This document shows positions 34,901-46,900 of a stretch of DNA of 64,000 nt, one piece after another. Source of the stretch: Macrosoma leucophasiata (taxonomy: Eukaryota; Arthropoda; Insecta; Lepidoptera; Hedylidae); assembly GCA_036365455.1 (NCBI GenBank), contig JAWQUS010000016.1:12051001-12115000 (forward strand), given 5' to 3'. The notes beneath the pieces were generated by a model. It had not been told where the DNA came from, did not search any database, and worked only from the letters and a program-made list of their open reading frames with translations. Both the position numbers and the translations under genes were made by a program. The first letter of the stretch is position 1; every line of letters begins with the position of its first letter.

Positions 34901-37900
34901 TTTGTCTGTCTGTCTGTTTGTCTGTTTGTCCCTTTGTCCAGGCTAATCTCCGTAGATACTGGACGGATTCGAATGAAACTTTTTGTGGTGTATAGATACT
35001 AAGCCTGGCCAACATTTAAGCTACTTTTTACTGCGGGAAAATCACTCATTCCCACGGGAATTTAATTTCATTTTCCTATACAAATAGTCCGTATCTATCA
35101 AGCCTTTGACACATTATTGCATTGTGAGGCAATACGAAGTTTGCCGGGTCAGCTAGTATGTAATAATACTACGTCTAGAGTCAAAACTGTGCGTTGAATT
35201 TTTTTCAAAAGAATACTTGGGACGTGTTCTGCGATAGAAATTGATGCCAAAAATACAGAATTCAGATTTTTTGTCTGTTTGTCTGTATGTATGTCCGGGC
35301 TAAACTAAAAAAGTACTAAATAGATTTACTTCAAATTTTGCATGAATATTACTAACCGGTCCGGTCAACATATAGGCTACATATTATCATGCTATCTCCT
35401 ACGGGGGAAGAGCTGTGAATCTTTAAAATCGTAGGAAAGTCAAAACTATACATATTTTTTTTTGTTTTAAAGAATATTTGGGGCGTGATCTACTATCGAT
35501 ATCGAAACCAAATATAGTGTTTGTTTGTCTGTTTTTGTTTGTCGGTATGTATGTCCGGGTTAAACTGAAAAGTACTTAATGGATTTACTTCAAATTTCGC
35601 ATGAATATCCGGTAATTTTCAAGGACCCCGCATTGGGTAAGGTTAATACGTATCGTGCATCCAAATAATGGCGATAGCTATTTCCTGCGATTGTTACTTC
35701 ACACGGTCCGAGGCCCAACGTTTTTCGCTTTTCTGAGGACATTTGATGGCGTGGAGTATCCCACTTACCGCGCAGCCTGCGTAGCACCAGGTGACCAAAA
35801 CTGGGATGACACCCTCGCGGAGGCAAGCGTCAGTGACGGAGAAGTATCGCCATCATCTGTCTGAAGATTTTCTATGAGCTTTGAGACACGTGCTACTGGA
35901 GACGAAGTCGAAGTAACTAATGAACGCATGCTGAACACCTGTCTTAGTTAATTTCAAGATGTGGTAATTTCCACCACCGATTAAACTATCAAATATGGGT
36001 TACCAGCTCCCCAATCATCACCGCATCAAGTCCGTAGAAATTGGGAGTATAACGCTGAGACAAATTACGATCCGGGCGAAATGACCATGTCGCTTTGTTC
36101 TCTTCAGAGCAAAAACAAATTTATGATACCGTCCTTGAAAGCGTTGGACAAAACCAGGGTAAAATGTTTTTCTTGGATGCTCCTGGTGGAACAGGAAAAA
36201 CATTTGTTACCACTGGCATACTTGCAGAGGTCAGGAGGCAAGGCAAAATTGCTATTGCTGTAATTAATAATGCTAATTGCTGCCACACTGCATCCAAGAC
36301 AGCACATGCCATGTTTAAAATTCCCTTACATTTAGAGAGTGTCGAAACGACTGTTTTTGGTGTGTCATGTAACAGCGATAAGGGGCATGTGCTCAAGGAT
36401 TGCTCCCTAATTGTATGGGATGAGTGTACGATGGCCAATAGAAAGGCTGTTGAGGCCGTAGACAGAACCTTGCAGGACATCCGCAAGAACGAACGTTGGA
36501 GTGGGTGGTGTCACATTACTTTTCACACGCGAAGATCGCGGGCTGACGAGGTGAATGCTTTGTTGAAACGATCTTAACGAGTTCGTACGCTGCGCTTCAC
36601 CATTAATATGAGAGCTCGGCTCGGCGACAATGCACGTGCTTAAAAATTTTCTGATGTCCTTCTAAGTCTTCGCGGAAGCACTCTACCAGAAGAGAGAGGT
36701 GGATAGGTGGTGTTTCCAGAACCCTCGACAGATGTATCCAGGAGAGAAGAACTCATTCTCGGTGTCTACGGGGACATTAGTCGTATACCGCACCAGCAGA
36801 AAACGACGTTTTGGGTGTGTAAGCGGGCCATTTTTACGCCCAAAAATGAACCCATGGCATTTCTGAACTTCCTGTCAGCAAGCGGACTTCCATCGCATAC
36901 CATCAAGCTGAAGGTAGGTGTCCCGATTATGCTTCTTTGGAACTTATCTCTTCCGAAGTTGTATAACGGGACTTAAAGCCATCTCGCTCCACAGACACAC
37001 CATTGAGGCGGAAATTCTTACGGGTTGTGGCATTGGTGAGACAGTATTTACGCAGTCCCCTCATACCTCATAACTTCCCGTTCAGCTTCAACAGTTGAAT
37101 GTTTGCTTCGCGATGACCGTCAATAAGTCACAGGGGCAGACATTGAAGTCAGCGGGTGTTAACCTCAGGACGAGTTGCTTCTCACACGGGCAACTGTACG
37201 TCGCTTGCTACCGCGTCACCAGTCCTGACTCTCTTTACATTTTGGCTCCCGGCAGAATAACTACCAACGTAGTTTATAGGAAAGTGTCGTAAGGTTTGAT
37301 ACCTTTGTACGTATTTTTACTCTTTAGTGTCCGGGAATATATTTCTGCATTATTTTCTCTATTTCTCTCAGTCACATCTTACGACTGAACTCAGCAGGAT
37401 TCCCATATGACTCCCTTCACTTGCTTCGCTTGCAAAAAAACTTACAGTTTTAATTTAATGCTATTTTAAAAGTTGTTTGCTTATAATGCTAAAGCGACAC
37501 TGGCATCTTAGATATGTTTGATGCTGTACTGCCTTCACGCAGACGACGTTGCGAGCAGCAGCTAGTACAGTATAAGAACATATAGTTTACCTTTAACCAC
37601 CGTGACATGATAGTCCACTAAGATTAAAGCTTCTAAACTGGAACTCCACCACCAAGTTTGTAGATGTTGATATGTTATCATCATGAAGTCCTTGTCGGTG
37701 GATATATTGTTCTATTCATAGAAGTATTTGACAATGGACACCATTAGCTTTTATTTCTATGAATATGACAGAAAAGGGACGCTCGTTACATAGTACGGTA
37801 CGCCTGCATGGGACGGCTCGGGTAGTTTATCTCATTGTTTAAACTAGAGGCCTAACTTAACCATTTAGCGGCAGGCAGATACCTACTTAATGCAGTAGGT

Positions 37901-40900
37901 AGTATATGCTCTCGAACTATGCTGCTGGACTTCTATAATTTTGAAGTCTTTATAGGGTCACAATGAAGATACTTTATATCTACTTCGTAATAGGTAACCA
38001 AAACACGTTTCATTTGTTTATAATAAAATTGGTATGCATCACTAGTTATTTGTCTTTTTACTAAGTAAGGTTAAAGGAAATTGAATTTGGAAAGTCTTGT
38101 ATTCTTTAACATGTTATGCAGGTAGCGGTCGTGACGGTGGCTAAGGCCGTGCTCACCGACAGCCTGTTGGCATCGCACGTGCAATCATCTGCATGTGAAT
38201 AGACTGCTATATATCTTATTGTCATCCTACTTATGCTGAGTCAAAGAATATCTTTCTACGTAATACATGAACGATGTCATGAAATCGGCATAAATTAATG
38301 CTAAGTAGGTACTTACTACTTACTTACTTCATGACGAAAATGTTTAAGGTGGGTAATTGTTTATGATTCGACGATCCAGTTCGTCCAGAGTTATGTGATG
38401 ACTGACTACAAAAGGGTCAAATATTTGTATTTACCTATAACATAAAGAATATTTGTTGCGGATCTGGGTGTTTGTTGTGGGTGTAAAATGAGACGACTTA
38501 GGTTAAACCTAATGTGGGGCTGACTGTTAAAAATTAATTTAAGACATACCTATTATGTGTAAGGTTCATGGATACCACCGCAATAACCTATTCTTCGTGC
38601 TACTAAATTATAGCACCCACAATTGCGTAATTATTGTAGGTCTCGTGGCGAATTTAGCGTAAGGTAGGTATATCTACGATATTATACGATTTACTACGTC
38701 ATACAGAAGAAGAGCCACTTGGACCGAGGACCTCCTTCGGGCTCGGGACCCGTGGCTTTTCCCATTTAGCCACCCTATTGTTTGTTATGCCACACAACAC
38801 CTTTCTATTTAGTACTTAAAATTATACCTACTCACTACCTGTATGGGATACTAAGACCATAATTATAATATCATTGACTTAGACACGGCATCTTATGCCC
38901 TCAAATGCCATCGCATCTTTCCCTCCAATGAAATAATTAAATTAATAGGTACCTCAAAAATTACCAGTTCCTGTCTCACAAAACATTCATAAAATGTCAT
39001 ATATTCAGGCTTATGTCGCATCGATGTACAAAATTAAAGTTCTCACCTACCTAATAAGTAAATTCATAAGTGCCCTAGCCTTGGATTTTTTCATAAATCG
39101 TTATTTTTGCTTATGAATAACGAGATGATTCTATTTTTGCCTATAATTTACTGAAGAGATTCCCGATTTATTTGTATAACAATCCGTGGATAATCCTGAA
39201 TTTTTATTTGGAGGAACAGTATTTTATTTATCCATTTCGTAGGTATAAACGATTGGTAAGTCATAATTTTAATTCAAAATTAAATAAATAAGTAAGTACA
39301 TTGCTTAGTAAGAACGATGACCAGTAAAAAATGTAAATTAATACCTATCTCATAAACCAGAATAAAAGCATTTGTAATATTATAAAGCTAAGGAGTTTGT
39401 TTGTTTGTTTGTTTGCTTGAACGCGCTAATCTCAGGAAGTACTAGTCCTATTTGAAAAATTATTTCAGTGTTAGATAGCCCATTTATCGAGGAAGGCTTT
39501 AGGCTATATAACATCACGCTAAGATGAATAGGAGAGAGTAGGTAACATTGTAATCACGCGAAGCCGGGGCGGGCCGCTAGTTAATTATATGTCTCGTTAT
39601 TATATATCTCGTTAGGTTATAACATATTTTATCAAGTTACAACTATTTTAAGGGTCCATTTTCTATAACCTAATTGGCAATCTACTTTCATAATATGATA
39701 ACTACCTACCTGTGAACCCAAAAGTCTTATATAGGTATTTGTTATAGAATTAAGTTGATTTTTAAAGTTCCTACAGGTGTGTGGGTCCCGTAATTATATG
39801 TTACTTACCTACATTAACAATTTATGCACAGGTACCTACCTACTGAAATGATTAGCCATTTGCTGTTGTTGTTGCTTCAGTTACAAAAAGTCACAAGAAC
39901 GTCTCGAAGACATGGTCCGATAATTCGCTGTGGCCGATTAAACTTCGTCAGTGAATTCCGTGTTTTACATAAATGCTCTGTCGATCTTGATGATCTTGAG
40001 AGACGTTTAGGATCATTTTATTCCACTAATATAAACAGATACGTAAAATACTTAGGGACACATCCAATTAAGTGATTGAAAAAATCAGTAATAAAATATC
40101 CTACGTCAGGATCAATTCACAACCAATTATGTTGTGTAAGTTTACTTATAAATCTACGTCATTACATGACAGTGACGAATGCGATATCTGAGATAACTTA
40201 TTCTTAGGTATAGGTATTTGGAGTCTGTAGGTTCGAATTCTATCCAAAGACATTTGGCATACCTGCTGCTGCTCTGCTACTCTTCTCCTAACTAACTAAT
40301 CTCGTACCCCGGGCCTATCTGCCCCCGAAGCGTTGGGGGCGTGGTCCTAAATGGGGATTGTGGTACGCAGGGAAACTCGCTGAGGGAGGGATACACACAT
40401 TTTTATTTTGTTTTTTTTTTGGTAACTTTTTAGCCCATTTAAAACATTTTGTCTTTTTTTTTCTCTTTTATTATATTTCTTTTTCGGGCATATTCTTTTC
40501 TCCCCCTCAGCTATTCCTTCCAGAACTTCAGAAGAAATGTTACTTTTAAATCAGTAGTTACCTACTCAAACTCAAAAATTTATTTATTCACTTCGAAATA
40601 ATAGAATTTGCTTGTGATAGGTCAAATCTATACTTATAATAAAACTGTAGAAGTGTGAATTCTGTACATTAAAAATATAAAAAAAAAATACCAGGGGGTG
40701 TTACTAGATCGATACCGAACACAAATATGTGATTAGAATTTTTTTTGTCTGTCTGTCTGTCTGTCTGCCTGTATGCCTATTTGTTCAAGCATCACACAAA
40801 ATCTACCGGTCCGATTACGATGAAACTTGATATAATTATACTTTAACCTTTGGCGCACAACACTGGGTACTTTTTATACCGAAAAATGTCTGTTTGTCTG

Positions 40901-43900
40901 TGTGTTTGTGCACGCTAATTTCAGAAATGGCTTATCCGATTTGCAGTTTCACTAATATATTGTGTCAATACTTGTGTCAATCGGTTTAGAAATAAAAAAG
41001 TTATGACAATTTAAAGAATCATAAAATATCGAATATTTTTAACTATTCTGTATTTATATTCTATCTTATACGGGGTTTCGTACCTAAAAGGTAAAAACGG
41101 ACCCTACGGATTACTAATTCTCCGCTGTCTGTCTGTCTGCTCGTACGTCCATCCGTCTGTCTGTCACCAGGCTGTACTTATCTCATAAATAGTAATAGCT
41201 AGAAAGCTAACATTTTCACAAATTATATATTTCTGTTATCGCTATAAAGACTAAATTAATTACTAAAAATAAGTAAATGAAAATATAAAGGGGTCCTAGG
41301 TAAACATACAGTAAACGTATTTTTTTCGTAAATTTTTCACTCGATGTTAATAACAAATTGCTACCGTTATTATTATCGATTACTAGCAAGTAGACGATTA
41401 ACATTTTCACAGAATTTTTAGGTCTTATGTTGTATAAGTCCCGACGCAAAGCATCCCGACGCCCAGCGTCTCGACGCCGAGCGTCCCGAAGCCCAGCGTC
41501 CCGACGCCCTGCGTCCCGACGCCCAGCATCCCGACGCCCAGCGTCCCGACGACCAGCATCCCGACGCCGAGCGCCCCGACGCCCAGCGTCCCGACGTCCA
41601 GCGTCCCGACGCCCAGAGTCCCGACGCCCAGCGTCCCGACGTCGAGAGTCCCGACGCCCAGCGTCCCGACGCCCAGCATCCCGACGACCAGCGTCCCGAT
41701 GCCCAGCATCCCGACGCCCAGCGTCCCGACGCCCAGCGTCCCGACGCCCAGCGTCCCGACGCCCAGCGTCCCGACGCCCAGCGTCCCGACGCCCAGCGTC
41801 CCGACGCCCAGCGTCCCGACGCCCAGCGTCCCGACGCCCAGCGTCCCGACGCCCAGCGTCCCGACGCCCAGCGTCCCGACGCCCAGCGTCCCGACGCCCA
41901 GCATCACGACGCCGAGCGTCCAGACGCCCATCATTCCGAAACTAAACATCGCGAGATGCCGAGCGTCCCGACGCCCAGCGACCCGACGCCGAGAGTCCCG
42001 ACGCCGAGCGTCTTGACGCCCAGCGTCCCGACGCCCAGCATCCCGACGTTGAGCGTACCGACGCCCAGCGTCCCGACGCCCAGAGTACGGACGCCCAGCG
42101 TTCTGACGCCCAGCATCTCAACGCCGAGCGTCACGCTGCCGAGCGTCCCGACGCCCAGCGTCCCGATGCCCAGCGTCCCGACGTTGAGCGTCCCGACGTT
42201 GAGCGTCCCGACGCCCAGCGTCCCGACGTTGAGCGTCCCGATGTTGAGCGTCCCGACGCCCAGCGTCCCGACGCCCAGCGTCCCGACGCCCAGCGTACCG
42301 ACGCCGAGCGTCCCGACGTTGAGCGTCCCGACGCCTAGCGACCCGACGCCGAGCGTCCCGACGCCCTGCGTCCCGACGCCGAGCGTCCCGACGCCCAGCG
42401 TCCCGACACCCAGCATCCCGACGCCCAACGTCCCGACGCCCTGCGTCCCGACGTCGAGCGTCCCGACGCCCAGCGTCCCGACTCCCAGCGTCCCGACGCC
42501 GAGCGTCCCGACGCCCTGCGTCCCGACGTCGAGCGTCCTGACGCCCAGCGCACCGACGTTTAGCGTCCCGACGCCCAGCGTCCCGACACTGAGCGTCCCG
42601 ACGCCCAGCGTCCCGACGCCAAGAGTCCCGACGCCCAGCGTCCCGACGCCGAGCGTACCGACGACCAGCGTCCCGACGCCAAGCGTCGTCCCGACACCCA
42701 GCGTCCCGACGCCGAGCGTACCGACGTTGAGCGTCCCGACGCCGAGCGTCCCAACGTCAAGCATCCCGACGCCCAGCGTCCCGTCATCGAGTGTCTCGAC
42801 GCCCAGCGTTCCAACGTCGAGCGTCCCGACGCCCAGCGTCCCGACGTCAAGTGTTCTAACGCCCAGCGTCCCGACGCCCAACGTCTCGACGCCCAGCGTC
42901 TCGACGCCCAGGGTCTCGACGCCCAGCGCTCGACGTCGAGCGTCCCGACGTCCAGCGTCCCGACGTCCAGCGTCCCGACGTCCAGCATCTCAACGCCCAG
43001 CGTGTTGTTTTTGTATGATCTAAAATTAACCAAAAGTTATATCCAAAAATGCTGCCCAAAGCCACTTTTCCACGCGAACGAAGTTGCGAGCACAGCTAGT
43101 TTCAAAATATAAAATTAAAGCGAATAACAATTGATACGTTGATTAATATGTCAAAGTAAATAATAAATAATGATCCAAAAATAAGCTAAATAAAAGAATA
43201 TGGGACATTCTTTGTCATTCACTGGCAGAGTTCCAAAGCCCACATTACTGAGAAAAAACCTGCCAAAACAAAACTCAGTAGGGTCTTTTCAAAATATGTT
43301 CACTTACAACTATTTTCACAATATGGTACTTATAACTATGTTTCACAATATCAAGTACAATGAACATTCATTTCACAAAATTATTGTTTAAAGTCTTGTG
43401 GAGCTAGACCAGCATTTGTCCAGGCATCTCTATCTTTTAGATAGTCATCGAGTCTGTACATACATGACTTGAATTTATTATCTGTAAGTTCAAGAATGTT
43501 GGACGGAATTTTGTAATAAAACTGTATAGAACATGTTAAGAAACATTTATGTGTTTTCGATAGGCGAAAACTTGGAAATGCCAATTTATTTATGTTTCTG
43601 GTATTATAAGAATGTATGTCATTAATTTTCTTAAATAGGTGCAAGTTTTTCCTAGCATACAATATATTTTAGTAGACATATTGGCAGGGACTGTCATTAT
43701 ATTTACTTTCAAAGAGTCACGACTATTTAAGTTATATATCGCTATATTAAACTGAATAATACTGACTACCTAATAGGAAAATAAAAATTTACGATAAATT
43801 ATACCTACCTTCAATCTTTCTATGATTCACTTATAGAAAAATAATATACCTAATTAATCAGTAAAAACAAATGATTATTTTTTAAATTGCTAACTTAATG

Positions 43901-46900
43901 AGTGCGAAAGAACGAGGAAGTGATAATATGACCTTTTACCTAGCATTTTTTGTCTATTGCCCGTAATTGTTGTTACTCTTCTCTCGTTTGGATATCGTCT
44001 AACTTGTCTAAACAGTTTAAGGACTTTAACTTGTGGTGTGAACTTTTGATTTGATCATATATTAAGCGTACGTGTTTAAAGTAGTGTTTTTTTGTGATGT
44101 AAGTAAGTAAAGTTCATCCCGGCCAGCCGACACACCTTACAATATACCTACCTAGTTGTAAAAATATAGAGTCATATCAGACATAGGTTTTTCCCGCAAT
44201 AAGTCACATACGTTAGGTACCAATGTTACGCTACATATATACCTCAAGTTTATCGAAAGGTATGTTTAGTAAACGTAATTTACACAAAAATAGAACAAAG
44301 AAACAACATAGATACCCCTAGCCGAAGCCTAGAAGAAATATAAAAAAGGTATCGATAGTAGTTCATAAGGTGAGCATGGTTTTATTTTTTGAAATCGAGT
44401 CACAAAGTATGCTCCCAAAGAACAAGTTATTTACGTATTTGGATGTACATAATGGGAAGAACACTGTTATGTTCGAGCCAAGAAAGAATCGAATCCTGGA
44501 TGATAGAAGCAGTTAAGATATTACCTAGATTAAATATTAGAATTAAAACAATAATTGAATAACTTTCCTGCTGAGTAGGTATGTAAACGCTTATTATGGT
44601 ATGGTAGCAGTGTAATGTCAAGTGTAAAAATAACATAATGTAGAGGTGTGTGGAATCAAAGCTTGCAATATGTGCATATATTATGTCTGATAAACACTTA
44701 CAATTATAGTCTATTATAACACGAATCTAACCTTAAACGAGTATAAAGTATCATGGATTCAAGGTATTTACGAGTACCTTTTATTGTCGGTAATTATGTT
44801 AATAGGTCTCAAACGATAAACCTGTAATGACTAAGTTTAAATATGTATCGAACTAGCCAACTTTAAATGGTTCCCCCAAAACTTTTACACTTAGGTACGG
44901 CCCTGTAATTTCCGGCACAGAGGCATAACACCTTAGGCCTTAGGAGTGGTAACGCATGTGCATTTTGACCTTGGTCTTTGTGTAAGTGTCTGAAGGCTGC
45001 AGTCATCATTTAACATCAATGTGAACTGCATGCTTGTTTGCCACTTTCATTACATAAAAAATATGTAATATCGGAGGTTCGGGTTTCAATTGCGGAATCG
45101 ACAAAGTGATATTGTTTTTGTTTTCTAATAGGTATAGGAGACTCCCACTATTAATCGCTGACTCAGGAAACTTGCCCGAACATTACTGACAGCGACAGAC
45201 TTTTTATCGCTCATGTGTAAGTGCTACAAGGTAACTGACGAATCGAATATGTGTAGTAGGTTAAGATCCCACTGCAGAATCATTTCGTTCATCCAGATAT
45301 GATGCAAACCTATTTTTTACGCAACTTTATAATCTAGAGAATATATATCCAATAGGTTGCGTATCAAAATTTGGCCGCAAGAATTTTATAATTAAATTAT
45401 TTTATCTTTCAGCCAGCAGCTCTTATTTGCGGCTGATTTAATTTAGCTCCCGTATATCATAATAATGAGAAAAAAAAGCTTTAATGTATATACAACGTGT
45501 AACAGGATTTAATGTACAACCCAAAACTAGTTTGTTCAGAATCGATAATCGAATCGATTTCAGGCATTTTTGATATAGGTAATATTTTGTTCCAAAATTA
45601 ATTACAATGAAGGAATTTATGGTCACCCATTTAGTGAACAGTCAATACAAACGAAAAAATAGGTTTGCAGCATATCTAGATGAACGAAATGATTCTGCAG
45701 TGGGATCCTAACTATTCCTAACCTATAGGTGTAAACATAATCGGCATGAATCCATGTTGATATAAGTATTTGCCTGCACGAGAATCTGGATATTAGGAAA
45801 AAGAAAGTTATTTAATTTTAAAAATATTACGGAGGAAAAAAGAGGTTATTTATTAGGTACTTACATTACATAGAATAAACAACTGTATCTACGACGATTA
45901 ATCAATTTAGTATTTTTTAGAAATCGTACACATACAGACTCGTCATAAAGGGCAAGTAAATTAAGTCATGAGATAGGTAGGTACTAAGATGCTCCGTAAT
46001 TAATAAATATATATATATAGACATCTACCTACACTAAGACCAGAGGTCAAAATCCTGCTGCGTTACCACCCCTGAGACCTTAGTTTTTATGTCTCTGTGA
46101 TCATTATTACGAGACCATGCATTACCGTCTAACCGGAACACAATAGTGCTGAACTACCATAAGGCGGCAGATTAGATTAGGTAATGTGGTGGTGCCTAGG
46201 CTCGAGCTCCTACACTGGAACACTACCAACAGTAACTAATAAATTGATTTATCGTTCATATAGCGTTGTTATTAGTCTCAGAAGAAACACATCTATATTA
46301 GCTTCATCATTTACTGTAGGTCATCGACGACACAACGCAGCTTCCTGTAGTAGGTATATTATGTATATTGACTTTCCTAAACAAACAGCTTTTGGTAAGT
46401 GTCCAATGCAAATTATTATAATGGTTGGTTATATTATTGAAGCATTGAGCCACAAATGCATAGTCTTATGTCCTATTGGAGGCCTTACTAATTGTTCTGT
46501 TCTCTTCTGGCAAAGATTTGCGTATAGAACAGACTACCTACTTACTTAGGCATTTAAATAAAAAATTGAATTTTTCAACCTTTTTTTTACATAACATAGA
46601 ATAAACAACTGTATCTACGACGATTTATCAATTTAGTTTTTTTAGAAATCGTACACATACGGACTCGTCATAAAGGGCAAGTAAATAAAGTCATGAGATA
46701 GGTAGGTACTAAGATGCTCCGAAATTAATAAATATATATATATAGACATCTACCTACACTAAGACCAGAGGTCAAAATCCTGCTGCGTTACCACCCCTGA
46801 GACCTTAGTTTTTATGTCTCTGTGATCATTATTACGAGACCATGCATTACCGTCTAACCGGAACACAATAGTGCTGAACTACCATAAGGCGGCAGATTAG

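Larger units (their letters stand above)
40567..43680 (-). mobile_element. CR1-like LINE 3' end, interrupted by a Helitron
   Basis: The minus-strand LINE runs from about 43680 to 43100 and continues at 40626-40567; the Helitron 40627-43099 lies between. The coding part at 43662-43381 (IHSYNTRNINKLAFPS, SIQFYYKIPSNI) resembles the C-terminal tail of CR1-like ORF2 proteins. The 3' end reads AAATTTTTGAGTTTGAG. A paralogous uninterrupted 3' end is at 47121-47510. Confidence 0.75.

Noticed and set aside
38710..38760. GC-rich hairpin (GCCACTTGGACCG ... CCCGTGGC)
   Set aside because: Imperfect and isolated; cannot be tied to an RNA family by eye.
41425..43033. Long open frames on both strands over the minisatellite (VPTPS, SRRPA, GVGTL repeats)
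   Set aside because: A 15-base unit without stop codons keeps frames open automatically. No start context, splice sites or non-repeat domain supports a protein.
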